From Sphingomonas paucimobilis NBRC 13935 (GTDB lineage: Bacteria > Pseudomonadota > Alphaproteobacteria > Sphingomonadales > Sphingomonadaceae), in contig NZ_BBJS01000014.1 of NCBI RefSeq assembly GCF_000739895.2, forward strand, positions 248,001 to 312,000: DNA of 64,000 nucleotides. Reading direction: 5' to 3'. The notes beneath the pieces are model-generated. The model saw only the letters and a list, made by a program, of their open reading frames with translations, had not been told where the DNA came from and searched no databases. Numbering within the stretch: position 1 is the stretch's first letter; each line of letters begins with the position of its first letter. Shown in pieces: positions 35,869-44,667 of the stretch. Position numbers and translations under genes: made by a program.

Positions 35869-38800
35869 TCAGAAGCGATAGCGCGCGCCGAGCGTGAAGC
35901 GCCGGCCATAGTCGAACACGTCGAGCAGCTGGTTCTTGAACCGGCCATGCGTGCTCTGCTTGTTATTGTTGAGGTTCAGGATTTCGCCAAAGATCGAGAA
36001 GTCCTTGGTGACGTCATAGCTGCTGGTCAGATCGACCTGGAAGCTCTGGTTCACGAAGGTCGGCTCGGCGCCGTACGCCCCGGTATTCTGGTTTTGGCCG
36101 AAGCCCGCCAGATACTCGTCACGCCAGTTGAGTGCCGTGCGGATCTGGAAGCCGTTCTTGTCGTAGAAGCCGACGAAATTGGCCGAATTGGCCAGACCCG
36201 TGACCGCGAAGCCCGTCTGCGAGATGTTGGTCGCATCATAGGGCTTGTTGGTATCGACCAGCGTCGCATTCGCCTGGAAGCCGAAGCCGCTGTCGCCGAA
36301 CACCTGCTGCCAGGCGATTTCGACACCGCGCACTGTCGCGTCCGGACCGTTGACCTGCGCCGAGATGGCGAAGCTCGCCGGCTGGCCCGTGGTCGGATCG
36401 ATCACGCCGTTCACCGTTTGCCGCGTCACGCCGCCGACGATGAAGTTGCTGACGTTCTTCAGGAAGAAGTCGACCGCGAGGTACGAATTGCGCTGATAAT
36501 ACCATTCGGCCGCGACGTCGAAATTGTCGGCCAGATAAGGCTGCAGATTGGGGTTGCCACCGCTGCCCGACAGCGCACCGACACGCTGGCCGATACCGAC
36601 GTTCAGCACCGGGTTCAGCAGGTTGAGGCCCGGACGAGTCAGCGTGCGCGATGCGTCGAAGCGCAACTGCAGATTGTCGGTCACTTCCAGTCGCGCGTCG
36701 ACCGAGGGCAGCACATAGGTGTAGCTGTTGCGGCGTGCCACCGGCTGCGTGTCGGAGAAGCCGATGGTCAGCAGCGACGGGTCGGTCGTGCTGCGCGTGA
36801 TCGACGTCGGCTGACGCCCCTGCCCGATCGAGCGCAGACGGGTATTCTCGGTACGGACGCCGAACGCGACATGCAGCGGCATCTCGCCGATCCGGCCTTC
36901 CATCGCCGAGCTGAGGAAGAAGGAAAGCGTCTTTTCGTTGACCGTCAGGATGCTCGCCGGATCGACCGCCTCGGTGAACTGACCACGGAAATTCCGCAGC
37001 CCATTCGACGTATCGTCGGGCGCCGGATAGTTGAAGCCCGGAATCGTCTGGGCATAGGGATTGCCCAAGCTCGACAGATAAGCTTGGTAGGCCTGCGGAC
37101 TGTAAATCAGGACGGACGGCGGCAGGCCACCCGCGAAGCCGGGGATGAATTTGTCGAGGCTGATCGAACCCTGGTAGAGGCTGGACGGCAGCGGCGACAC
37201 GCCACCACCCTGACCCGATGGCGCGCCGTAGCCCGAATAGGCCTGCCAGAAATTGTTAGTGAAGGTGCTGCGGTTCAACAGCTGGAAATTGTCCTCGACA
37301 TACTGGCCGCCGAGCTTCAGCGTGATATTGTCTTCCTTCCACGTTGCAACGCCGCGGAATTGCTTGAGCTCGTCGGTATTCTGCTGGGTCTGATTGACCG
37401 TGACGTGCGAGCCGATCAGCGCGGGATCGGCCCAACGCGCGCCGTCGCCGGCCGGGCCGAAATTGCTGATCGTCGGGAACGCCTTGTTGCTGTCGCCCGT
37501 GATGTTGAAGCCCAGATTGGTGCCCAGGCGACCGCCATAGCCGATGTCGCCATTCTGGCTGCCGATGACATTGCCGGGGTTCAGCCAGCTCTTGGCATAG
37601 GCGCCGTCGGCCTCGACCGTCAGCTTTTCGGTCACGTCCCACTTGACGTTCAGGCCGGTCTGGTTGGTTTGGAGGATCTGGCGGTTATGCGCGCTGGTGA
37701 AGTCGGTCGGCGACCCCGCCTGGGTGAAACTGACCGCTGTGCCGTTGGCGTCCTGCTTGACGTTGCGCAGCGACTCCTGGCTGAACCACACGCCAAAGCC
37801 GTACACGTCGGTATTGAGCGTCTGGCGCGAGAAGTTGTTGTCCAGCGTGACCATTACGCCTTCGGAAGGGTGCCATTGCAGCGCGATGCGGCCATCGACA
37901 CGTTCGTCCTGCACGCGCTGCTGTTCCGCGCCATATTGCTGCGGGAACCAGCCCGTCAGGCTGCGAACCTGGCTGGGGTCGTTACCCGAGTTGACCGGAT
38001 TGCAGACGGTGGCGGTGCTGCCCTGCAACTGGCAGGGGGCGAAGCCGTTGCCCGGCCAGCCCGATACGAAGACGCGGTTGGTATCGGTATCACGCCGGGT
38101 GTAGATGAAGCTCGACAGGATGCCGATCGTATCGTCGGCGAAGGTGTCGCTGACCAGCGCGCCGAGCGTCGGCACGACATGGCCCGCACGGTCCTGCAAC
38201 GAACCCGAGGCGCTGACCGCCGCGCGGAAGCCGGGATGGTCGAACGGCTTGGGGAATTGGATGTCGACGGTCGCGCCGATCGAGCTGGATGCCAGCGACA
38301 CGTCGGGCGTCTTCAGGACGCTGATGCCGCCAATGAAATCCGAGCCGACGGTGCTGAAGTCGATCTGGCGACCACCAGTCGCGGTCGAGATGCGGCGGCC
38401 GTCATAGAGCGTGGTGTTGAAGTCGCCACCAAAGCCGCGAACGGTGATGCCGGTCGGCTCGCCACGTGCGCCCGAGCGCTGGATCGACACGCCGGGCAGA
38501 CGCTGGAGCGAGGCGGCGACGTTGGAGTCGGGGAATTTGCCGATGTCTTCCGAAGAGATCGCGTCGACGACACCGGTCGCAGTGCGCTTGATGTCGAGGT
38601 TGCGCTGGAGCGAGCTGCGCAGGCCGGTGACGATGATGTCGGCCGAGCTCGCCTCGCCGGCCGGAGACGGGCTGTTGTCCTGTGCAGCAGGATCGGTCGC
38701 CTGGCTCTGAGGGGTGCCCGCTTCCTGGGCGGTGGTGGTGTTGGCCTGGACCGCGACATCCGGGCGTACGCCGGCGGGAGCGGTGCTGGTCTGAGCAAAG

Positions 38801-38904
38801 GCCGCGTCCGGCGATAGCAAAGCCAAGGCCATCAACGGCGAGACTCCGGTCATCAGCCTGCGCCGCGAAATCAATGCGCTCACGAAAGCAGTGCGAGCCA
38901 CCAT
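35869..38904 (-). CDS. TonB-dependent receptor of the xylan locus
   Basis: A 1,011-residue outer-membrane receptor. It has a signal peptide (LMTGVSPLMALALLSPDAAFA), a TonB-box-like ADIIVTGLRSSLQ, a plug domain (DAISSEDIGKFPDSNVAASL, QRLPGVSIQRSGARGEP) and a 22-strand barrel ending in YGRRFTLGARYRF with terminal Phe. It resembles the large carbohydrate-type receptors of Caulobacter and Xanthomonas. Substrate is inferred to be xylo-oligosaccharides from the neighbours and the operators overlapping its promoter. ATG at 38904 has a GAAGGAGAGGGG site; an upstream ATG at 38934 lacks one. Confidence 0.92.
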   Translation of the reverse strand: MVARTAFVSALISRRRLMTGVSPLMALALLSPDAAFAQTSTAPAGVRPDVAVQANTTTAQEAGTPQSQATDPAAQDNSPSPAGEASSADIIVTGLRSSLQRNLDIKRTATGVVDAISSEDIGKFPDSNVAASLQRLPGVSIQRSGARGEPTGITVRGFGGDFNTTLYDGRRISTATGGRQIDFSTVGSDFIGGISVLKTPDVSLASSSIGATVDIQFPKPFDHPGFRAAVSASGSLQDRAGHVVPTLGALVSDTFADDTIGILSSFIYTRRDTDTNRVFVSGWPGNGFAPCQLQGSTATVCNPVNSGNDPSQVRSLTGWFPQQYGAEQQRVQDERVDGRIALQWHPSEGVMVTLDNNFSRQTLNTDVYGFGVWFSQESLRNVKQDANGTAVSFTQAGSPTDFTSAHNRQILQTNQTGLNVKWDVTEKLTVEADGAYAKSWLNPGNVIGSQNGDIGYGGRLGTNLGFNITGDSNKAFPTISNFGPAGDGARWADPALIGSHVTVNQTQQNTDELKQFRGVATWKEDNITLKLGGQYVEDNFQLLNRSTFTNNFWQAYSGYGAPSGQGGGVSPLPSSLYQGSISLDKFIPGFAGGLPPSVLIYSPQAYQAYLSSLGNPYAQTIPGFNYPAPDDTSNGLRNFRGQFTEAVDPASILTVNEKTLSFFLSSAMEGRIGEMPLHVAFGVRTENTRLRSIGQGRQPTSITRSTTDPSLLTIGFSDTQPVARRNSYTYVLPSVDARLEVTDNLQLRFDASRTLTRPGLNLLNPVLNVGIGQRVGALSGSGGNPNLQPYLADNFDVAAEWYYQRNSYLAVDFFLKNVSNFIVGGVTRQTVNGVIDPTTGQPASFAISAQVNGPDATVRGVEIAWQQVFGDSGFGFQANATLVDTNKPYDATNISQTGFAVTGLANSANFVGFYDKNGFQIRTALNWRDEYLAGFGQNQNTGAYGAEPTFVNQSFQVDLTSSYDVTKDFSIFGEILNLNNNKQSTHGRFKNQLLDVFDYGRRFTLGARYRF

Positions 38905-38979
38905 CTTCCCCTCTCCTTCGGTTCTATAGTTCATAGACGACCAGCGTTATGCCGCCGTACCGCCCACATGATGCATCAA

Positions 38980-39006
38980 TGGTAGCGCTATGATAGCGCT
39001 ATAACA
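38980..39006. promoter_or_regulatory. Tandem XylR-like operators between the TonB receptor and SapC genes
   Basis: Two overlapping copies, TGGTAGCGCTATGA (38980-38993) and TGATAGCGCTATAA (38991-39004), have AGCGCT cores exactly 11 bp apart, so they lie on one DNA face. They overlap the predicted -10 of the receptor gene and sit in the divergent gap shared with the SapC-cupin operon, suggesting cooperative repression of both. Confidence 0.75.
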
Positions 39007-39019
39007 AGCAATTTGTCAG
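38990..39019 (-). promoter_or_regulatory. Predicted sigma70-type promoter of the TonB receptor gene
   Basis: On the minus strand, CTGACA (39019-39014) and TATCAT (38995-38990) are separated by 18 bases. The same 18-base spacing with an operator over the -10 is seen before the GH43-xylBA operon and before GH115, which supports the call. Confidence 0.55.
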
Positions 39020-39153
39020 AGCACTGAATTGCCGTTATTTGCTGGGCTTGACGAAGGTCGGAGGGAATAGACACAACCCCGATATCGTCGCCCCGGCCGG
39101 CATCGCATCCGCCCGGGGTTAGAGGGGACGCGACGCGAAAGGGACCGACGATC

Positions 39154-39843
39154 ATGGCCGAAATGGAATTGCTCGATAGCGCTCGGCACGCCGCCCTGCG
39201 CGTGTCCCCCGCCCCTGACGCTACCCGACATTTTGTGCAACTGGTGGCCGAGGAATTCCTGTCGGCCTCGCTCCATTATCCCATTCTGTTCACCCGGCAT
39301 CCGGAGACGGGCGACCTCTATCCGGGGGCGCTGATGGGTCTGGTGCCGGACGAGAATCTCTGCCTGGGCTCCAACCATATGCTGACAGGCTATCGCGCCG
39401 CCGATCTGGAGCGGCAGGGCTTTTATGTGTCGGGTGAGAATATCGCGATCGACCGCGATCATCCGGCGCTTCGCCAACCCGAAGGTGAACCGGTGTTCGA
39501 CGCCGATGGCGCACCGACCCCGATGCTACAGCGCGTCCAGGCCGCGCTGCGCCGGCTGCACAAGGGCCTGCCCGAGACGGAGCGCTTCGTCGCCCAGTTG
39601 CTCGCCCACAATCTGGTCGAGCCGATCGACCTGAGTTTCCGGTTCGACAATGGCGAAAGCCTGCGGCTCGATTCGCTTTATACGATCAGCCTCGATGCGC
39701 TCCACGCCCTGCCCGATGACGTCATCGTGTCGCTGTTCCGCTCCGGCGATATGCAGTTGATCTATGCGCAGACCAATTCGGTCCGCCACGTCCCCTTCCT
39801 CGCGCGGCGGCGCAACGACCGGTTGAGCGGACTGGCGGCGTGA
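39154..39843 (+). CDS. SapC family protein
   Basis: A 229-residue soluble protein of the SapC family (SASLHYPILFTRHPETGDLYPGALMGLVPDENL and WxxGYRA-like MLTGYRAADLERQGFYV). No signal peptide is apparent. SapC proteins occur in proteobacteria beside TonB receptors, tryptophan halogenases and cupin-like proteins, but their biochemical function is unknown. The stop overlaps the GTG start of the following gene, so the two are coupled. It is transcribed divergently from the receptor gene. Confidence 0.85.
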   Translation: MAEMELLDSARHAALRVSPAPDATRHFVQLVAEEFLSASLHYPILFTRHPETGDLYPGALMGLVPDENLCLGSNHMLTGYRAADLERQGFYVSGENIAIDRDHPALRQPEGEPVFDADGAPTPMLQRVQAALRRLHKGLPETERFVAQLLAHNLVEPIDLSFRFDNGESLRLDSLYTISLDALHALPDDVIVSLFRSGDMQLIYAQTNSVRHVPFLARRRNDRLSGLAA

Positions 39844-40844
39844 GTCCGAAGGCCGCCGAGGTCGACCGCGAAGCGCTGACCGATCCGGCGGCGTTCGGGC
39901 GGCTGGTCGCCGAGCCCTGTCAGCCGGTCGTGATACGCGGCGCGGTGGCCGATTGGCCAATGGCGCAATTGGCCGAGGATGGCGCGGCGCTGCGGGCCTA
40001 TCTGGCGCGTTTCGATGCCGGCCATCCGGTCGAAGCCTTTGTCGGCGATCCCGCCATTGCCGGTCGCTATACCTATACCGACGATCTGGCGGGCTTTAAT
40101 TTCCGGCGTGAGCGGATGCCGCTGGGCGAGGCCATTGCCCGGATCACACGGCCGGGTGAGGCGACCGAAAGCATCTATGCCGGGTCACTACCCACCGAAA
40201 TTTTCCTGCCTGGACTGGCGGAGGACAATGCCCTGCCCTTCGCACCGTCCGGGGTGTCTCCACGGCTGTGGATCGGCCATGCCTCGACCATCGCCTGTCA
40301 TTACGACATGATGGACAATATCGCCTGCGTGGTGGCGGGACGGCGGCGCTTCACCCTTTATCCGCCCGACGCGATCGGCGACCTTTATGTCGGCCCGATC
40401 GATCACACCATGGCCGGCCAGCCGGTGGCGCTGGCCGCAGAGGCGAAGCCGGGCGATCCGCGCTATCCCCGTTTCGAACATGCGGCCGCGCGCGCGATCA
40501 CGGTCGATCTGGGGCCGGGGGATGCGCTCTATATGCCCAAGCTCTGGTGGCACCGGGTGGAGGCGAGCGGATCGCTCAACATCCTGGTCAATTACTGGTG
40601 GGATGCCTTTCCGGTCGGCCCCGACCAACCCTTTATAACGCTGCTGCTCGCCATGAGCGCGATCGCTGCGCGACCCGCGCCCGAACGCGCCGCCTGGGCC
40701 GCCTGGTTCGACCATTATGCCTTTCGCCCTGATGGCCATCCGCTGGCGCATCTGCCCGAAGAGCGGCATGGCGTTCTCGGCCAGGACCCGGAAAATCTCG
40801 GCCTGCTCCGGGCTCAGGCGATGCGGATGCTGCGCGGCGGCTAG
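39840..40844 (+). CDS. Cupin-like / JmjC-type Fe(II)-2-oxoglutarate dioxygenase candidate
   Basis: A 334-residue cupin_8/JmjC-like protein. The metal-binding pattern H-x-D appears in IACHYDMMDN and the distal His in KLWWHRVEASG, within GDALYMPKLWWHRV. Residues near the N-terminus (QPVVIRGAVADWPMAQL) match the family. Such enzymes hydroxylate proteins or small molecules with Fe(II) and 2-oxoglutarate; this subgroup has no established substrate. GTG start overlaps the SapC stop (GTGA). It converges on GH115 with one base between. Confidence 0.83.
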   Translation: MSPKAAEVDREALTDPAAFGRLVAEPCQPVVIRGAVADWPMAQLAEDGAALRAYLARFDAGHPVEAFVGDPAIAGRYTYTDDLAGFNFRRERMPLGEAIARITRPGEATESIYAGSLPTEIFLPGLAEDNALPFAPSGVSPRLWIGHASTIACHYDMMDNIACVVAGRRRFTLYPPDAIGDLYVGPIDHTMAGQPVALAAEAKPGDPRYPRFEHAAARAITVDLGPGDALYMPKLWWHRVEASGSLNILVNYWWDAFPVGPDQPFITLLLAMSAIAARPAPERAAWAAWFDHYAFRPDGHPLAHLPEERHGVLGQDPENLGLLRAQAMRMLRGG

Positions 40845-40845
40845 C

Positions 40846-43311
40846 TCACCCCTTGGCGGGGTCGAGGGTGATGCCCTCGATCACCACTTCGGGATCGACC
40901 AGCCATAGGGTCAGCCGATGCCGTCCCGCCGTGATGCCGGGCAGGGTCGTCGTCGTAATCCGGCGATTCTCGATTACCGAGCGGCTCCACGTCTCCACCG
41001 ATTCGCCGGCCATCAGGTTCAGCATGATCGGCGCCCCATCGTCGATCGACACCGCGATCCGATGCTTGCCACCACCACGCACGTCTAGACCCGGCGCGGC
41101 AATGACCCCCAGCGTCATCGGCCCGACGCGGTCCCATGTGACGTCATAGACGATATGCGGACTGGCCCCGCCGGGCCGTTCTATGGTCGGCGCGGTGGTG
41201 GGCGTGGCGATCATCGCCGCACCTTCCGCAGTGAAGCCGGCCACGCGCTGCCACCGGACTCCGGCGCCATCCACCGCGCGGCCGCTATCGGCGGCGATCC
41301 GCCGGGCGGGTCTGGATGTGGCGGCGGGCAGCGGCAGGGGTTTGGCGACCGTCGCCAGCGCGGGCATCGAGTTGGTATCGGGCTGCTGCCAGCCGGTATA
41401 GCCGATATGCGTCTGCGCCATCATGCTCGGCCATTTGCCGCCGGCCGTCTCGACCTCGTAGCGCCGACGGATCGCGGCATCACGTTCGTAATAATCCCGC
41501 GCGGCCGACGCCATCCGCTGCGCCATGGCGGCATCCCCTGCGCTCGCCGCCGCCCGGTTGGCCGCGACGGCCTGATAGAGCCGATGCAGGTTCGTCATCG
41601 CCTCCACCCGGTGGAGCACCAGTTCATAATAGGCATCGCGCTGATCGGCGGGCAGCGTCGTTTCGATCCGCCGCGCATCGGCGTCGAGCGTGTTCCACTC
41701 CGCCAGCACCCGTGCCCACTCGCCGCCCGCCAGATCATAGGTCGTCGCATCAATCAGCTCGGGCTTGCGGCGGCTGGCCAACTGGCCATAGCGGGTCAGC
41801 AGAGCCCCGATGGCGGGCCCCTGCGCGGGCCCAAATTGCTGCGTCGCCCAGCGTGCGGGATAAGCCTGCATCGTGGCCAGATCCATGCGGGCCGGGTTCC
41901 AGGCCATGGCGAGGAAAAAGCTGGTCGCATATTCCATCGGCTTCAGGTCGCCGACATTGACGATCCACAGCCGATCCGCGCCATAGTCGCTGGCCATCCG
42001 CATCTGCTGCCACACACGCGGGATGGCATTGGTGTCGAGCCATTTATAGTTACGCGGATCACCGACATAATCGAAATGATAATAGACGCCCGCGCCGCCG
42101 GCCCGCCGCTCGCCGGGCGGCGGCAGGCGGCGGATATTGCCCCAATTGTCATCGGCGAACAGCAGGGTCACGTCATCGGGGACGCGCATCCCCTTGTCGT
42201 AATAATCCTGCACTTCCTTATAGAGCGCCCAGACCTGCGGCGTCTCCGATGCGGGACGCCTGGTGACATCGGCGATGATCTTGCGTTGATCGGCCACGAT
42301 ATTCTGAAGCAGGTCGATCGCGGTCCCCTCGGTCATCGGTTCGTCGCCGTCACCGCGCATCCCGATCGTGACGGGGTCCTCGGCCCGGCCGCGCCGCTCG
42401 ATCCCCTGCCGCCAAAAGGCGCGCAGCGCTGGGGCGTTGCGGGTGTAGTCCCAGGCACCGCCGCCCTGCCGCTTCCAGTCGACCTGCGCGCGTTGCATCG
42501 GTTCGTGATGGGAGGTGCCGAGCAACACGCCCATCTCCTGTGCCAGCGGGGCGGAGGCGGGATCATCCTCCCATAGCGACTTGCCCCACATGGCCGGCCA
42601 TAGGAAATTGGCCTTGGAGCGGAGCAGCAGGGTAAAGACCTTCTCATAGGCCAGGTGATTGACGCCGCCGAACTTGGCCCGCGCCCAGCCACCGAAGCCC
42701 GGTTCCTCGTCATTGATGAAGATGCCGCGATATTTGACGACCGGATGATCGGCGACGCGCCCGGCGGTCAGATAGAGGGTCGGATGGCGCTGCGCCGGCA
42801 CATCAGCCCACCAGGTCCAAGGGCTGACTCCGGCCTTCGTGCTGATGTCGTACAAACCATAGATGGTGCCCCGTCGATCCGCTCCCGCGATGACCAGAGC
42901 GCGGGCGACGCCGGGTGCGGGATTGTCGACCACCTGTTCGACATAGCCCTCCCACTGGTCCTTCAATCCACTCACGTCGAGCTTGCCTGCCCGTGCCAGC
43001 GCGTCGATCATCTGGCTATGGCCTAGGGTACCCGCGATCACCGTCGCCCCGCCCGTCGGCGCGCTCGCCAGCAGGACTTCGCCGCCACCCACTGCCTTCA
43101 GATCGGTGACCAGATCCTGCGCGGCGCGGCGAACACCCGGCTCGTCCCCGTCCTCGACCACGACGGTCGTGGCGCGGCCGGGCGATAGCAGCGACAACGC
43201 CCCCGGGGTCGCGCGGTCACAGGCCATGACCGGGTCGGGGCAAGCGGGCGCGGCCCAGGCCGCAGCGGGCAAAAGGGCGATCAGCGCAGCGGACATCAGC
43301 AAATGAGGCAT
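40846..43311 (-). CDS. GH115 family xylan alpha-1,2-glucuronidase
   Basis: An 821-residue exported protein (MPHLLMSAALIALLPAAAWA). Family hallmarks include FINDEEPGFGGWARAKFGGVNHLAYEKVF, LWPAMWGKSLWEDDP, GVLLGTSHHEPMQRA, GMRGDGDEPMTEGTA and LLFADDNWGNIRRLP, plus a C-terminal beta-sandwich. GH115 inverting enzymes remove (4-O-methyl)glucuronic acid from internal and terminal xylose of glucuronoxylan. ATG at 43311 with a GGGAGAG site. It has its own promoter/operator and diverges from the SGNH esterase gene. Confidence 0.93.
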   Translation of the reverse strand: MPHLLMSAALIALLPAAAWAAPACPDPVMACDRATPGALSLLSPGRATTVVVEDGDEPGVRRAAQDLVTDLKAVGGGEVLLASAPTGGATVIAGTLGHSQMIDALARAGKLDVSGLKDQWEGYVEQVVDNPAPGVARALVIAGADRRGTIYGLYDISTKAGVSPWTWWADVPAQRHPTLYLTAGRVADHPVVKYRGIFINDEEPGFGGWARAKFGGVNHLAYEKVFTLLLRSKANFLWPAMWGKSLWEDDPASAPLAQEMGVLLGTSHHEPMQRAQVDWKRQGGGAWDYTRNAPALRAFWRQGIERRGRAEDPVTIGMRGDGDEPMTEGTAIDLLQNIVADQRKIIADVTRRPASETPQVWALYKEVQDYYDKGMRVPDDVTLLFADDNWGNIRRLPPPGERRAGGAGVYYHFDYVGDPRNYKWLDTNAIPRVWQQMRMASDYGADRLWIVNVGDLKPMEYATSFFLAMAWNPARMDLATMQAYPARWATQQFGPAQGPAIGALLTRYGQLASRRKPELIDATTYDLAGGEWARVLAEWNTLDADARRIETTLPADQRDAYYELVLHRVEAMTNLHRLYQAVAANRAAASAGDAAMAQRMASAARDYYERDAAIRRRYEVETAGGKWPSMMAQTHIGYTGWQQPDTNSMPALATVAKPLPLPAATSRPARRIAADSGRAVDGAGVRWQRVAGFTAEGAAMIATPTTAPTIERPGGASPHIVYDVTWDRVGPMTLGVIAAPGLDVRGGGKHRIAVSIDDGAPIMLNLMAGESVETWSRSVIENRRITTTTLPGITAGRHRLTLWLVDPEVVIEGITLDPAKG

Positions 43312-43370
43312 CGTCTCTCCCGGCTCCGTCTCACCCAAAGGCGGCGGGCTGTTTTCGTTTGGCAGCGACC

Positions 43371-43400
43371 CTGATATCGCTACCAGACACCGGGCCGCAA
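43371..43400 (-). promoter_or_regulatory. Promoter with XylR-like operator before GH115 (shared with SGNH esterase)
   Basis: TGATATCGCTACCA (43372-43385) fits the locus consensus (reverse complement TGGTAGCGATATCA). For GH115 it overlaps a -10-like TATCAG (43376-43371), 18 bases from a -35-like TTGCGG (43400-43395), the same layout as at the GH43-xylBA and receptor promoters. It lies 44 bases before the divergent SGNH start. Confidence 0.65.
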
Positions 43401-43428
43401 GCACGGATGGATAGGAAGAGGATCGGGC

Positions 43429-44667
43429 ATGATGCGTTGGGGCTTCACGGCAGCAGTGGCGGCCTTGGCGATGACGATGGCTGGGGGCGCCGTTGCGCGC
43501 GACGCCCGCTGGACTCCGGCCTGGGGATCATCGCAGATGCGGATCGACGGTGCCAATGCCGACAAGCTGGCCAAGGCCGGGCCCGCCACGATCCGCCAGA
43601 CGGTTCATCTGACGGCCGGTGGCCGTACCCTGCGCCTGCGCCTCTCCAATGTCGCCGGCACCACGCCGCTGCGGATCGGCGCGGCGACGATCGGCCTGGG
43701 CGCGCCGGGTCGCTCCGAGGTTGTCGCGCCCCTGCCCGTGCGGTTCGACGGGGCATCGACCGTCCTCATTCCGCCGGGCGCGGAACTCTATTCGGACGAT
43801 ATCGCCCTGCCAGTTACGCCGGGCAGCGATGTCACCGTCAGCCTCTATTTCCCCGAGGCCGCGACCGTTCCGACCGGGCATCCGGGCGCGCGGGCAACGA
43901 CCTATCTGGCGGCGGGCGATGCCACGATGCGCCCCGCCCTACCCGAGGCGCAGAAGATCGGCGGATGGTGGGCCCTGTCCGACATCGAGGTTCGCGACGC
44001 CGCACAGAGCGCGACGATCGTCACCATCGGCGATTCGATCACCGACGGCTATGGCATCACCGACAACAGCAACACCCGCTGGCCCGACGATCTCGCACGT
44101 CGGCTGGCGGCGAACCCAGCGACACGGCGCTTTTCGGTCGTCAATGCCGGGATCGGTGGCAACCGGGTGCTGCTCGACGGGCTGGGTCCGAACCTCATGG
44201 CGCGGTTCGATCGCGACGTGATCGCCCGGGCCGGCGTGACCCATGTCATTCTGCTCGAGGGCGTCAACGATCTGGGCGTACTCACCCGCGAACATCCCGC
44301 CGATGCGGCCACGCACCAGGCGATGGTCGCGCAGATCATCATGGCCTATCGCCAACTCGCGGAGCGTGCCCATGCCCATGGCATCCGCCTGATCGGTGGC
44401 ACCATCACGCCGTTCCAGGGCAACGACTATTATCATCCCGGCCCGGAGACCGAAGCGGACCGGCAGGCGATCAACCGCTTCATCCGGACATCAGGGGTGT
44501 TTGACGGCGTCATCGATTTCGATCAGGCGGTGCGCGATCCCGCGCGTCCCGATCACCTGCTCCCCGCTTATGACTCAGGGGATCATCTCCATCCCAGCAT
44601 GGCCGGCTACCAGGCGATGGCGGTTGCGATCCCGCTGTCCTTGTTCGCCGCGAAGCCGCGCCGCTGA
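43429..44667 (+). CDS. Secreted SGNH/GDSL esterase (acetyl xylan esterase candidate)
   Basis: A 412-residue exported protein (WGFTAAVAALAMTMAGGAVA). An N-terminal beta-rich domain (about residues 25-190) precedes the SGNH hydrolase with block I GDSITDGYG (Ser203), block II Gly in NAGIGGNRVL, block III Asn in LEGVNDLG and block V DHLHPS with Asp and His. The family deacylates carbohydrates, and the xylan context suggests removal of acetyl groups. It converges directly on a TonB-receptor gene with no intervening bases. Confidence 0.85.
   Translation: MMRWGFTAAVAALAMTMAGGAVARDARWTPAWGSSQMRIDGANADKLAKAGPATIRQTVHLTAGGRTLRLRLSNVAGTTPLRIGAATIGLGAPGRSEVVAPLPVRFDGASTVLIPPGAELYSDDIALPVTPGSDVTVSLYFPEAATVPTGHPGARATTYLAAGDATMRPALPEAQKIGGWWALSDIEVRDAAQSATIVTIGDSITDGYGITDNSNTRWPDDLARRLAANPATRRFSVVNAGIGGNRVLLDGLGPNLMARFDRDVIARAGVTHVILLEGVNDLGVLTREHPADAATHQAMVAQIIMAYRQLAERAHAHGIRLIGGTITPFQGNDYYHPGPETEADRQAINRFIRTSGVFDGVIDFDQAVRDPARPDHLLPAYDSGDHLHPSMAGYQAMAVAIPLSLFAAKPRR

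Noticed and set aside
35860..38817. Long plus-strand open frame of about 985 codons opposite the TonB receptor gene
   Set aside because: It is a high-GC antisense shadow: composition is Arg/Gly/Asp-rich without domains, while the minus strand has a full receptor with signal peptide and ribosome-binding site.
39075..39120. Possible attenuator hairpin (AACCCCG/CGGGGTT) upstream of SapC
   Set aside because: Seven-base arms across a long loop without T run; too weak to call.
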